Assembly (NCBI RefSeq): GCF_963676475.1
Contig: NZ_OY781106.1
Span: 930,001-994,000, forward strand
Direction of reading: 5' to 3'
Source: an uncultured Celeribacter sp.
GTDB taxonomy: Bacteria > Pseudomonadota > Alphaproteobacteria > Rhodobacterales > Rhodobacteraceae
DNA: 64,000 nucleotides
Shown here: positions 33,650 to 42,006 of the stretch, in pieces
How the letters are laid out: each line of letters starts with the position of its first letter
Numbering within the stretch: position 1 is the first letter of the stretch
Position numbers and translations under genes: made by a program
Notes under the pieces: generated by a model
Told to the model about the DNA's origin: nothing
Seen by the model: the letters and a program-made list of their open reading frames with translations, nothing else
Database searches by the model: none

Positions 33650-33989
33650 CTCATTCTCCATTAAAAATCTTGTAAATGAGAGGACGTTATCACGGTTTCG
33701 TGAAGGCTGTGCGGTCAACTTTAAAAAACTGCTCGACCTGTGCGAAAACCTTCTCGTTGCGTCACAATTGCCTTATTATTGGCCAGAGAATGCGACTACT
33801 GCGTTCAGAACAACCTCCATTCCCTAGGAAATGAGCGCATCGGCACTGTCAAAATCTGGGTTCTGCACAGTTCCGGTTGAGCCTCGCCACGCGGCAGACC
33901 TCGGGAAACCGATGCAGTTCATGGCGAAGCGCTGTGGCATCGGCACGCTTCCCGGAGGGAAGGAGCTCAGGCTTTGGGGAATAGCTGCG
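33650..33989. other. Intergenic stretch upstream of the lipoprotein gene, no gene seen
   Basis: About 340 bp between the lipoprotein start and the end of the metallophosphoesterase gene, AT-richer than average at 33700-33790. Short frames here look like chance. A promoter for the lipoprotein is expected but I see no convincing -35/-10 pair and no strong terminator. Confidence 0.5.
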
Positions 33990-34895
33990 TCATGCTGCGG
34001 TCCCCGGGGGGCTTTCCGGTCCGCACAGCGTCACGACCGTAATCTCCGGCGGCATGTTGATCCGCACCGGGTATTCGGAACACCCGATTCCGCCCGAGAC
34101 GACCAGCACACGTCCCTCCGCCTCATAGCGCCCGTAGGAATAAGTCTCATTCTCCGCAACCATGATGATCGGAGAGCGGTTGCCCACACGGATCTGGCCG
34201 CCATGGGTGTGGCCCGAGAGTGTGAGAATGCATTGCTCTGGCACGTTAGGGAACAGATCGGGCTCATGCGCCAAAAGGATCGCAGGCGCTTCCGAGGTGA
34301 CCTCGCGCATGGCGGCCTCCAAATCGTCGAAGCCCTCGCCCTCCGGCCCCTCGTCATAGGGGCGTTGATCGCCCAGACCGATGAGCCAGACATCCCCGCC
34401 CTCATGCGCCAGTTTCGCGGCCTCATTGTCCAAAAGAGGAATGCCGTGACGGGTCAGCGCCTTTTGTGCTTCGCAAGGCACACGGGCCTTTGCCGCCTCG
34501 AAATCCTGCCACCAGTCGTGATTGCCCAGAACGGCATATGTGCCGAGTTTGCCAGAAAAGGGCTTCAAAGCGCCGATGATGGCGTCTTTGTCCATCTTGC
34601 CCCATGTCCAACTGTGCGCGGCGGCATAATCGCCCAAAAGCACCGCCAGATCCGGGTTCAGCCGATTGGCCTTTCGCACGATACGCCGAACGCGCGACAG
34701 GGGAATATGCGGCGCTCCGGCATGCAGATCGGAGAGGATCACGATCCGCATGGGTGCCCTCGCGCCCCACGCCGCGTGTTCGACCCGATAGCGTTTGACG
34801 CGCAGCCGCCAGGCGGGTTCGATCCAGACCCCGTAAAAAAGGGCCAGGAGCACGACGGCTCCCAGCCCGAGAAGGATGTAAAATCCCGCGTTCAC
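33990..34895 (-). CDS. Membrane-anchored metallophosphoesterase (YaeI-like)
   Basis: A 301-aa calcineurin-like phosphoesterase with an N-terminal membrane segment (ILLGLGAVVLLALFYGVWI). All metal-binding motifs are present in order: ILSDLHAGAP, LLGDYAA, VLGNHDWW, LAHEPD and SGHTHGGQIR. E. coli YaeI acts on UDP-2,3-diacylglucosamine-like lipids in vitro; the substrate here is unknown. It starts with GTG 4 bp after the sodB stop, so it is the second gene of a sodB operon. Confidence 0.88.
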   Translation of the reverse strand: MNAGFYILLGLGAVVLLALFYGVWIEPAWRLRVKRYRVEHAAWGARAPMRIVILSDLHAGAPHIPLSRVRRIVRKANRLNPDLAVLLGDYAAAHSWTWGKMDKDAIIGALKPFSGKLGTYAVLGNHDWWQDFEAAKARVPCEAQKALTRHGIPLLDNEAAKLAHEGGDVWLIGLGDQRPYDEGPEGEGFDDLEAAMREVTSEAPAILLAHEPDLFPNVPEQCILTLSGHTHGGQIRVGNRSPIIMVAENETYSYGRYEAEGRVLVVSGGIGCSEYPVRINMPPEITVVTLCGPESPPGTAA

Positions 34896-34899
34896 CGGA

Positions 34900-35499
34900 T
34901 CACATGCGCGATGCGACGTTTTCCCAGTTCACCAGCTTGTCGAGGAAGTTCGACAGGTAGACCGGACGTTTGTTGCGGAAGTCGATATAGTAGGAGTGTT
35001 CCCACACGTCACAGCCCAACAGAGCGGTCTGGCCGAAGCAGAGCGGGTTCACGCCGTTTTCGGTCTTGGTCACTTTGAGCGCGCCATCGGTGTCTTTCAC
35101 GAGCCAAGCCCAGCCGGAGCCGAACTGCCCCGCGCCAGCGGCAGCGAAATCTTCTTTGAATTTCTCGACGGAACCAAAGGACTCAACCAGGGCTTTTTCC
35201 AGCTCGCCCGGCATTTTCTTCTCGCCCGGGCCCATCATTTCCCAGAATTGGGTGTGGTTCCAGTGCTGCGACGCGTTGTTGAAGATGCCGTTTTGCGCAA
35301 CAGCATTGGCGTCATAGGTGCCTTTCACGATCTCTTCGACCGATTTGCCTTCCCACTCAGTGCCCGCGATCAGCTTGTTGCCGTTGTCGACATAGGCTTT
35401 GTGGTGAATGTCGTGGTGATACTCCATCGTCTCCTTGGACATGCCGAGATCGGCGAGAGCGTCGTGAGCATAGGGAAGATCGGGAAGTTCAAAAGCCAT
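34900..35499 (-). CDS. sodB: Superoxide dismutase, Fe type
   Basis: Dismutates superoxide to peroxide and oxygen in the cytoplasm. The 199-aa protein has the metal ligands in YHHDIHHKAYVDN, NNASQHWNHTQFW, and DVWEHSYYIDFRNKR with Asp and His. AGAGQFGSGWAWLV and the Gln before the second ligand region favour iron, but Fe/Mn specificity cannot be settled by eye. TGGAGGCCCCA precedes the ATG; an ATG four codons upstream is less well placed. Confidence 0.95.
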   Translation of the reverse strand: MAFELPDLPYAHDALADLGMSKETMEYHHDIHHKAYVDNGNKLIAGTEWEGKSVEEIVKGTYDANAVAQNGIFNNASQHWNHTQFWEMMGPGEKKMPGELEKALVESFGSVEKFKEDFAAAGAGQFGSGWAWLVKDTDGALKVTKTENGVNPLCFGQTALLGCDVWEHSYYIDFRNKRPVYLSNFLDKLVNWENVASRM

Positions 35500-35659
35500 T
35501 GGGGCCTCCATTTATCAGCGGTTATGCGTTTCGGGTCTGCGGTATAGGTGATCCGATGGCGGGCGCGGGTCAAGGGTGAAACACTGGAATCGTTCCAGAA
35601 AAGCCGAACAGCGGGTGTTCGCCGCTGTCCGCATGTTATCTCCGCCCCAGTGTCCGCGA

Positions 35660-35842
35660 TCAGTTGCCGTCCGGCAGATCAATCTGAATTTCCGGCTCAT
35701 CGCCCACAGCGGGGATATCTCCGCCCGTGAAAATATAGGCCGCAAGCCCGGCCACAATCACAATCAAAGCCCCCACAAGAACCCCAAGACCCACGTTGCC
35801 ACCAGATTTGCCAACGGATTTCGTTTCATCATGGCTCGACAT
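35660..35842 (-). CDS. Small single-span membrane protein (60 aa)
   Basis: Begins MSSHDETKSVGKSGGNVGLG, then one membrane segment (VLVGALIVIVAGLAAYIF), then an acidic tail (GDEPEIQIDLPDGN). A strong ribosome-binding site (AAGGAGACAGAG) fixes the start. No family recognised; small proteins like this are common next to core genes in roseobacters. It is on the same strand as sodB, 160 bp upstream, and divergent from ccmI. Confidence 0.7.
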   Translation of the reverse strand: MSSHDETKSVGKSGGNVGLGVLVGALIVIVAGLAAYIFTGGDIPAVGDEPEIQIDLPDGN

Positions 35843-36033
35843 CTCTGTCTCCTTCATTTCGTATGCCCGCACATCGCGGACGATTGAAAAGACAACGCCC
35901 TCAACAGCCATTGGTTCCCAAGGCGCGGCCCTCCCGTCTCGGGCCATTCGGTCACACCCACGTCATAAGGGGTTTCGCAAAGCCCATCCGCCGGATACAC
36001 CTTCCCAACGGAAACTCTTTGACGGACCCTGAC

Positions 36034-37269
36034 ATGACCTTTTGGATCATCGCCACTGCCATCGCCCTCCTGTCCGCCGTGCCTTTGGCGCTCGCGTTGC
36101 TCAAAGCGCGCGGGATCGGGGCCGACAGCGCCTCTGCGGCGGAGATCGAGATGAAGGTCTACCGCGACCAGCTCAAGGAGGTCGATCGCGATGCGGCCCG
36201 CGGCGTGATCTCGGACGAGGACGCCAAACGCGCCCGTGTCGAGGTCTCCCGCCGCTTGCTCGAGGCCGACAAAGCGCGGGAGACCAAAGCGAAAACCACC
36301 ACCGCGGCCCCGATCTGGGCCGCAGTCGCGCTGGGCACGGCGGTGATCGGCGGCGGAATCTGGCTCTACAGCGACCTCGGTGCGCCAAAATACGAAGATC
36401 TGCCGCTCTCGCATCGCCTCGAAGTGGCCGAAGAGGTGCGCGCCAACCGCCCGTCTCAGGCGGAGATTGAACAGACCCGCCCCTCCTCGCCGCCCATCCA
36501 GGAGCCTGACGAGCGGCTCATGACCCTCGTCGGCCAATTGCGCACGGCGCTGGAAACCCGCCCGGACGATCTTCAGGGCCACATTCTGCTCGCCCGCAAC
36601 GAGGCCGTGATCGGCAATTACGACCGCGCCTATGCCGCCCAACAAGAGGTGATCCGCATCAAAGGCCCCGGCGCCACCGCCGACGATTACGCCGATCTCG
36701 CCGATATGATGATCCTCGCCGCAGGCGGCTATGTCTCGCCCGAGGCCGAGGAAGCCCTGTCCAAAGCCCTGAGCCGCGATCCGCAAAACGGCACGGCGAT
36801 CTACTATTCCGGCATGATGTTCGCCCAAAACGGCCGTCCCGATATGACCTTCAAACTCTGGCGTCCTCTGCTGAATTCCTCGGTCGCAGACGATCCTTGG
36901 GTGCCGCCGATCCGTGCCCAGATCGAAGCCGTCGCCCAGGCCGCAGGCGTGCGCTACACGCTGCCGCCTGCTCCGATGGAGAACGGTCTACGCGGCCCCA
37001 CCCAAGAGGACATCGACGCCACCGCCGAGATGACACCGGAAGAGCGTCAGGACATGATCCGTGGCATGGTCGATGGCCTGTCCGCGCGTCTCGCCAACGA
37101 AGGCGGCTCGCCCGAGGAATGGGGCCGCCTGATCACGTCTCTCGCCATGCTGGGCGACACCGAGCGCGCGCGCGCGATCTGGAACGAGGCGCAGGTGATC
37201 TTTGGCCCCTCGCCCGAGGCACTGGCCGTGGTGCGTCAAGGCGCCGAACGTGCGGGACTTGTGGAGTGA
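36034..37269 (+). CDS. ccmI: Cytochrome c-type biogenesis protein CcmI
   Basis: CcmI holds apocytochrome c in the periplasm for heme ligation. The 411-aa protein has two membrane segments (about residues 2-22 and 89-108) separated by a cytoplasmic loop with EMKVYRDQLKEVDRDAARGV, the CcmI signature. A periplasmic TPR-containing domain follows (LARNEAVIGNYDRAYAAQQE; NGTAIYYSGMMFAQNGRPD). The start was placed at MTFWIIA; the longer frame upstream lacks hydrophobic character. RuvX follows 10 bp later. Other ccm genes are not in the window. Confidence 0.9.
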   Translation: MTFWIIATAIALLSAVPLALALLKARGIGADSASAAEIEMKVYRDQLKEVDRDAARGVISDEDAKRARVEVSRRLLEADKARETKAKTTTAAPIWAAVALGTAVIGGGIWLYSDLGAPKYEDLPLSHRLEVAEEVRANRPSQAEIEQTRPSSPPIQEPDERLMTLVGQLRTALETRPDDLQGHILLARNEAVIGNYDRAYAAQQEVIRIKGPGATADDYADLADMMILAAGGYVSPEAEEALSKALSRDPQNGTAIYYSGMMFAQNGRPDMTFKLWRPLLNSSVADDPWVPPIRAQIEAVAQAAGVRYTLPPAPMENGLRGPTQEDIDATAEMTPEERQDMIRGMVDGLSARLANEGGSPEEWGRLITSLAMLGDTERARAIWNEAQVIFGPSPEALAVVRQGAERAGLVE

Positions 37270-37279
37270 GGACAGACGA

Positions 37280-37753
37280 ATGAGCGCCCTGATCACCGAT
37301 GACATCGCCGAATTCAACGCCTCCCTGCCGCCGATGAGCGCCTTGGCCGGGCTGGATTTTGGCGACAAGACCATCGGCGTCGCGATCTCCGACCGGCTGC
37401 GCTCTGTCGCGACGCCGACGGAGACAATCCGGCGCAAGAAATTCACGCTGGATGCCGAAGCTTTGCTGAAACTCCTGACCGCGCGCGAGGTCTCTGGCAT
37501 CGTCTTGGGCCTGCCGCGCAATATGGATGGCTCCGAAGGCCCGCGCTGTCAGAAAACCCGCGCCTTTGCCCGCAATCTGAGCCAGTTGACCGATCTGCCG
37601 ATCACCTTCTGGGACGAACGCCTGTCCTCCGTGGCCGCCGACCGTGCCATGTTGGAGGCCGATATGTCCCGCGCAAAACGCGCCGACAAGATCGACCAGG
37701 TGGCGGCGGGAGTCATCTTGCAAGGTGCGCTGGACAGGCTGAGACACCTATGA
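37280..37753 (+). CDS. ruvX: Putative pre-16S rRNA nuclease / Holliday-junction resolvase homologue (YqgF)
   Basis: A 157-aa RNase H-fold protein. LDFGDKTIGVAISDRLR carries the first catalytic Asp, VLGLPRNMDGSEGPRC is the family centre, and FWDERLSSVAADRAML with AKRADKIDQVAAGVIL completes the active site. E. coli YqgF processes the 5' end of 16S rRNA. GAGG lies upstream of the ATG. The stop overlaps the start of the DUF1289 gene (ATGA). Confidence 0.92.
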   Translation: MSALITDDIAEFNASLPPMSALAGLDFGDKTIGVAISDRLRSVATPTETIRRKKFTLDAEALLKLLTAREVSGIVLGLPRNMDGSEGPRCQKTRAFARNLSQLTDLPITFWDERLSSVAADRAMLEADMSRAKRADKIDQVAAGVILQGALDRLRHL

Positions 37754-37986
37754 CCGACGATATTTGGAAACGCGCCGAGATCGAAAGTCCCTGCACCAAG
37801 ATCTGTCAAATTCACCCCGACACCCGGCTCTGTCTGGGATGCGCCCGCTCCACCGATGAGATCGCCGGATGGTCGCAGATGTCCCCGGAGGAACGCCGGG
37901 CCATCATGGAAGAGCTGCCGAACCGTCAACCCGCCCCGACCAAACGCCGCGGCGGCCGCGCAGCCCGGCTGAAGCGGATGAAATGA
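37750..37986 (+). CDS. DUF1289 protein
   Basis: A 78-aa protein with four conserved cysteines in SPCTKICQIHPDTRLCLGCA and the following REIAGW-like STDEIAGWSQMSPEER, the DUF1289 hallmark. The cysteines probably bind a metal or Fe-S cluster. A basic tail (KRRGGRAARLKRMK) could contact nucleic acid. It is translationally coupled to ruvX. Function unknown. Confidence 0.9.
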   Translation: MTDDIWKRAEIESPCTKICQIHPDTRLCLGCARSTDEIAGWSQMSPEERRAIMEELPNRQPAPTKRRGGRAARLKRMK

Positions 37987-38033
37987 GTATTTTTGCAGCA
38001 AAGGAGACGGGTTTCCTTTGCTGTCAAATACTC
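37984..38033. terminator. Long hairpin from two facing TGAGTATTT motifs between convergent genes
   Basis: GAGTATTT (37985-37992) and CAGCAAAGGA (37996-38005) pair with TCCTTTGCTG (38014-38023) and AAATACTC (38026-38033), with a small internal loop. Each convergent gene ends in its own copy of the same motif, so the hairpin probably terminates both. Confidence 0.6.
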
Positions 38034-38040
38034 AAAAATC

Positions 38041-38862
38041 TTACCCCATCAGAGCCTTGCGCAGCATGTTGAGTGCCACGAGGATCAGGAAACCGCCGAA
38101 AACCCGTTTCAGCGGTTTCGGGTCCATCGCATGAGCGATTTTCGCCCCCAAGGGGGCGGTGATGAGCGTCATCGAAATCACCACAAGGAAGGCCGCGATA
38201 TTGACCGCGCCGATGGTGAAAGGCGGCGTGATATCAGAGGGCAGCGAGACGAAGAGAAACCCGATCACCGAGGGAATGGCGATGATGGCGCCAAATCCCG
38301 CAGCGGTCGCGACCGCGCGATGAATAGGAACCCCGTAAAGCGTCATCGTCGGCACGCCGAAAGAACCACCGCCGATGCCCATGAGCACGGAGAGAAAGCC
38401 GATGAGCGGCGAGATGATGACCCGCATGATGCCTTTCGGCATCTCCGAGCCCAGCCGCCAGGCCGAATTGCCGAAGGCCATGTAAAGCCCGATGAACACG
38501 GCCACACCGCCAAAGATCATTTGAAGCGTCGCGGAGCGCAGGCTGGACGCGACGAGCACGCCGATCACGGCGCCCACGACGATCCCCGGCGCGAAGCTTT
38601 TCAGGATCGACCATTCCACCGCGCCCTTTTTGTGGTGCGACAGGACGGAACGGATCGAGGTCACGATGATGGTCGCCAAGGAGGTGGCGAGGCAGATTTG
38701 CATGAGCTGAGGACTGTCATAGCCCAGCCCCGCAAAGGCGTAATAGAAGGCCGGAACAAGAACGATACCGCCTCCGACGCCCAAAAGACCGGCCAGAATG
38801 CCCGCGAAGGCGCCGATGACGGCGATCAGGGCGGCGAAGGGGAGAAGTGTCGACATATCCAT
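38041..38862 (-). CDS. TauE/SafE-family sulfite/anion exporter
   Basis: A 273-aa protein with about eight membrane segments and the two-fold TauE repeat: GLLGVGGGIVLVPAFYYAF in the first half and LMGIGGGSFGVPTMTLYG in the second. Members export sulfite, sulfoacetate or other organosulfonate products. No sulfonate-degradation gene is adjacent, so the substrate stays open. The ATG with MDMSTLL was chosen over an upstream TTG; neither has a strong ribosome-binding site. Confidence 0.88.
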   Translation of the reverse strand: MDMSTLLPFAALIAVIGAFAGILAGLLGVGGGIVLVPAFYYAFAGLGYDSPQLMQICLATSLATIIVTSIRSVLSHHKKGAVEWSILKSFAPGIVVGAVIGVLVASSLRSATLQMIFGGVAVFIGLYMAFGNSAWRLGSEMPKGIMRVIISPLIGFLSVLMGIGGGSFGVPTMTLYGVPIHRAVATAAGFGAIIAIPSVIGFLFVSLPSDITPPFTIGAVNIAAFLVVISMTLITAPLGAKIAHAMDPKPLKRVFGGFLILVALNMLRKALMG

Positions 38863-38881
38863 GGCGCAAAGCGTTAACGGC

Positions 38882-38911
38882 AAAACGCGCTCCTGAAAAG
38901 AGCGCGTTTTT
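38882..38911 (-). terminator. Terminator after acuI
   Basis: AAAACGCGCTC and GAGCGCGTTTT form an 11-bp stem around a 7-nt loop, flanked by T runs in both directions. It separates acuI from the tauE-type gene downstream on the same strand. Confidence 0.85.
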
Positions 38912-38927
38912 AGAGGGCCATTTGCAC

Positions 38928-39917
38928 CTATGCGGAGAGGTCCACCAAGACCCGGCCTTTCACACCACCTTTGAGGATCGCGGCCCCAAGCGCGGGCAGG
39001 TCTTCGAGCGTCGCGGGGCGCACCATCTCTTCGAGTTTCTCCATAGGCAGGTCGGAGGCGATGCGGGTCCAGCAGCGAATGCGGTTGTCTTTCGGCTGCA
39101 TCACGGAGTCGATGCCCAGAAGATTTACACCACGCAGCAAAAACGGAATGACCGTGGCTGGGAGGTCAGCGCCGCCTGCAAGCCCGATGGCAGCAACAGA
39201 GCCGCCGTATTTCATCTGGCCCAGCACCCGCGCCAGCATTGATCCGCCCACCGCGTCGATACACCCAGCCCAGGTCTCGGATTCGAGGGGGCGTTTGACG
39301 GTCTCGCTGATGTCGTCCCGCGCAACGATTTGCGTAGCGCCAAGCGATTTCAGATAGTCGGCGCCCTCGGGACGACCGGTGACGGCGGCGACCTCATAGC
39401 CGAGATGCGCGAGAATGGCCGTGGCGACAGAGCCGACACCGCCCGAAGCCCCCGTGACCAAAACCGGGCCCTTGTCGGGTGTCAGACCCTGGTCTTCCAG
39501 CGCCAACACCGCGAGCATGGCAGTGAACCCTGCGGTGCCGACGGCCATGGCCTGACGTGTTGAGAGACCTTCTGGCAGCGGCACCAGCCAGTCGGATTTG
39601 ACACGCGCCTTTTCGGCATAGCCGCCCCAATGCACCTCGCCCACACGCCAGCCGGTGAGCACCACCTTGTCGCCGGGTTTGAAATCGGGGCTCTCGGAGG
39701 CCTCGACCGTGCCCGCGAAATCAATCCCCGGCACATGCGGATATTTACGCACGAGACCGCCGCCTTTCGGCGAAAGGCACAGCCCGTCCTTGTAGTTCAG
39801 CGTGGAATACTCGACCCGCACCAACACATCGCCTTCAGGCAAATCGGATTCGGGAATGTCTTTGATCTGCGGTTCCGCCAGACCATCGTCGTTTTGCTCC
39901 ATAATGAGGGCGCGCAT
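38928..39917 (-). CDS. acuI: Acrylyl-CoA reductase (NADPH), AcuI family
   Basis: A 329-aa zinc-independent medium-chain reductase that converts acryloyl-CoA to propionyl-CoA. This detoxifies the reactive intermediate of DMSP and 3-hydroxypropionate metabolism. The AcuI pattern is YSTLNYKDGLCLSPKGG, RKYPHVPGIDFAGTV, VVLTGWRVGEVHWGGYAEKA and the NADPH site VLVTGASGGVGSVA. AGAAGGAGGATTCC fixes the ATG. It is divergent from a GntR regulator with two matching palindromes between them. No DMSP lyase or demethylase gene is in the window. Confidence 0.92.
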   Translation of the reverse strand: MRALIMEQNDDGLAEPQIKDIPESDLPEGDVLVRVEYSTLNYKDGLCLSPKGGGLVRKYPHVPGIDFAGTVEASESPDFKPGDKVVLTGWRVGEVHWGGYAEKARVKSDWLVPLPEGLSTRQAMAVGTAGFTAMLAVLALEDQGLTPDKGPVLVTGASGGVGSVATAILAHLGYEVAAVTGRPEGADYLKSLGATQIVARDDISETVKRPLESETWAGCIDAVGGSMLARVLGQMKYGGSVAAIGLAGGADLPATVIPFLLRGVNLLGIDSVMQPKDNRIRCWTRIASDLPMEKLEEMVRPATLEDLPALGAAILKGGVKGRVLVDLSA

Positions 39918-39961
39918 GGAATCCTCCTTCTCATCTTGCACTTTTTTCAAACCTGCCCCAT

Positions 39962-40008
39962 AAATGTCAGACAATTGATCTTACTGGCAAGTCAAATGTC
40001 TGACAATT
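39962..40008. promoter_or_regulatory. Two copies of a 15-bp GntR-type operator
   Basis: AAATGTCAGACAATT (39962-39976) and AAATGTCTGACAATT (39994-40008) differ only at the centre and start 32 bp apart, about three helical turns. The core TGTC-N-GACA is an inverted repeat, as bound by FadR-subfamily regulators. The second copy covers the regulator's start codon, implying autoregulation. Confidence 0.65.
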
Positions 40009-40709
40009 TCACAAGACCCCAAAAACAAACGGATTTATCCGCTTCTATCGCGGAGCGCATTCGCCAGGACATCCTGACCGGCGCCTTGGAGGCCGATGAC
40101 CGCCTGCCCTCCGAATCTGAGCTTTCCGAGGCGCATGGCGTGTCACGTGCCACCGTGCGCGAGGCCTTGAAACGCTTGGCCGCACAAAGTCTGATCCGCA
40201 CCAAACGCGGCGCCACGGGCGGGGCCTTTGTCAATCGTCAGTCCTTTGAGGACGCCTATGCCCAGATGGCCTCAAGCGCCACTCTGTTGATCACTTTGAA
40301 TTCTGTTGACATCACCACCGCCTGCGAAGCGCGCTTTGCCTTGGAGCGTGGCTGCGTGCGGCTGGCGGCCAGGCACCGACAAGATCACCATCTCGACAGA
40401 ATGCGAACAGAAATTGCCCGACAAAAGGACCCGGAGTTGTCGGACGAGGCGTTTTGTGCCTCCGATGTGGCCTTTCACCGCGCTTTGGTGGATGCGGCGG
40501 GCAATCCGGTGCTATCGTGGCAACTGGCCGCTGCGGTCGAGGGGATCGAGCCCCTGATGAATATGCTGACCTATCGGCAACGTGACCGCGATGCGGTGAT
40601 CTCATTGCATGAGGCCATGGTCGAGGCTTTGGAGGCGCGTGTGGGAGCGCGGCTTGAGATTTTGATGGATTATCTGCGGGATCAGACGCTTCGAACTGCT
40701 TTAAGCTGA
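39996..40709 (+). CDS. GntR/FadR-family transcriptional regulator
   Basis: A 237-aa regulator. The N-terminal winged helix is at about residues 14-80 (LSASIAERIRQDILTGAL, LPSESELSEAHGVSRATVRE). The C-terminal FCD ligand domain carries the metal-binding pattern AFCASDVAFHRALVDAAGNPV, and LHEAMVEALEARVG. It is divergent from acuI and probably controls it through the paired palindromes. In Rhodobacter sphaeroides acuI is controlled by a TetR-type AcuR, so a GntR here would be a replacement. Confidence 0.88.
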   Translation: MSDNFTRPQKQTDLSASIAERIRQDILTGALEADDRLPSESELSEAHGVSRATVREALKRLAAQSLIRTKRGATGGAFVNRQSFEDAYAQMASSATLLITLNSVDITTACEARFALERGCVRLAARHRQDHHLDRMRTEIARQKDPELSDEAFCASDVAFHRALVDAAGNPVLSWQLAAAVEGIEPLMNMLTYRQRDRDAVISLHEAMVEALEARVGARLEILMDYLRDQTLRTALS

Positions 40710-40731
40710 GGTTTTTTAAAAGCTTGCTCAT

Positions 40732-40745
40732 AATTTGATCAAATT
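40732..40745. promoter_or_regulatory. Perfect 14-bp palindrome AATTTGATCAAATT
   Basis: Lies 120 bp upstream of the polyamine-type binding protein gene and just after the GntR stop. A 12-bp version recurs at 45402 and a related long dyad at 58524. Confidence 0.45.
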
Positions 40746-40864
40746 CAGACACATCACCGCCCGTCCCTCCCCCTTCCGATCCGGCTCACGGGAATCTTGC
40801 TTGCAAAGGTTCAAACGCCTGATAGCGTCATTCACCAGACATGATCCATTTTCAGGGAGATGAC

Positions 40865-41905
40865 ATGACCATGATGAAAACCCTTTTGAGCGGTGCAGCG
40901 TTCAGCGTTCTGGCAGCGGCGGCTTTTGCCGAAGACCCGGAGCTTTTGGTGTTCGATTACTCGGGTTTCGAAGACCCGGCCTTCCACACAAAATATGCCG
41001 AAAAGAGCGGCATGCAGCCGTCTTTCGCCTTCTTCGGTGAGGAAGACGAGGCGCTTCAGAAACTCGTCTCCGGTTTCAAGGCGGATGTCAGCCACGTCTG
41101 CGCGGGCTCCGTGAAGAAATGGGAAGAAAGCGGCATCATCGAGCCGTGGGACACCTCGAAAATCACCGAATACGCCAATCTCGACAGCAATCTCTTGGGC
41201 TCTGATGTCGCCGCAGAGAGCGCCTATTTCATCCCGACCGATTTCGGCTCCACCGCCATCGCCTATAACACGGAGGAAGTGCCGGCCGAGGATGTCGCCT
41301 CTCTTGAGGTCTTCAAGAACCCGAAATACGCGGGCCGCATGACCCTGCCCGACAACGTGGATGACACCTATGCGTTGGCCTATCTGGCGACCGGCACCAC
41401 GGATTGGACCACGGCCACGGATGAGCAATTCGAAGCCGCGTCGAATTGGCTGCGCGAGGTGCACCCGAACCTGCGCACCTATTGGACCGACCCGGCCGAG
41501 CTGGCGCAGCTCATGGCCACCGGCGAAGTGCTGATTTCCTGGGCCTGGAACGAAACCTATCCGACGCTCGTCGAAGAAGGCTTTCCGGTCGGGTTCCAGC
41601 GCGAGACCACCGAAGGCTCCTCGCTCTGGCTCTGCGGTTACGTGAACCTGAAAGACGGCCCCGGGTCCGAAGAGAAAGCCTATGACTACCTCAACGGCTT
41701 TCTCGATGCTTCGAACGCTTCTGTGCTGATGGATGCGGGCTATGGCATCTCCAACACCAAAGGCCTGGCGTCGCTGGGCCAAGAGGCGCTGGTCGCAGGC
41801 GGTCTTGAGCCAATCGACGTGCCGATCCTGGCGCAGCTTCCGATGTCTGTCGAGCTGCGTGAAAAGCAGTCCGAAGAGTTCGAAAAGATCAAAGCCGGGT
41901 TCTGA
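40865..41905 (+). CDS. Orphan ABC-transporter substrate-binding protein (spermidine/putrescine type)
   Basis: A 346-aa periplasmic protein with a Sec signal peptide ending AAAFAED. The fold fits the PotD/PotF group: VFDYSGFEDPAF, PTDFGSTAIAYNTEEV, FKNPKYAGRMTLPDNVDDTY and LISWAWNETYPTLVEEG. The ligand is probably a polyamine or small amine, but binding residues were not mapped. AGGGAGATGAC precedes the ATG. No permease or ATPase gene lies beside it, so it must borrow a transporter encoded elsewhere. A terminator follows. Confidence 0.85.
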   Translation: MTMMKTLLSGAAFSVLAAAAFAEDPELLVFDYSGFEDPAFHTKYAEKSGMQPSFAFFGEEDEALQKLVSGFKADVSHVCAGSVKKWEESGIIEPWDTSKITEYANLDSNLLGSDVAAESAYFIPTDFGSTAIAYNTEEVPAEDVASLEVFKNPKYAGRMTLPDNVDDTYALAYLATGTTDWTTATDEQFEAASNWLREVHPNLRTYWTDPAELAQLMATGEVLISWAWNETYPTLVEEGFPVGFQRETTEGSSLWLCGYVNLKDGPGSEEKAYDYLNGFLDASNASVLMDAGYGISNTKGLASLGQEALVAGGLEPIDVPILAQLPMSVELREKQSEEFEKIKAGF

Positions 41906-41933
41906 GCCCCGCGCCTTTGAGACGAGCAAAACA

Positions 41934-41962
41934 AACGCCGCCCGATCTGGGCGGCGTTTTCA
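41934..41962 (+). terminator. Terminator after the polyamine-type binding protein gene
   Basis: AACGCCGCCC and GGGCGGCGTT form a 10-bp stem with GATCT loop, followed by TTTTCATTT. Confidence 0.9.
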
Positions 41963-42006
41963 TTTGGATCGGCGCGTTGCGCCACAGGATTTGCGCCACA
42001 GACCGT

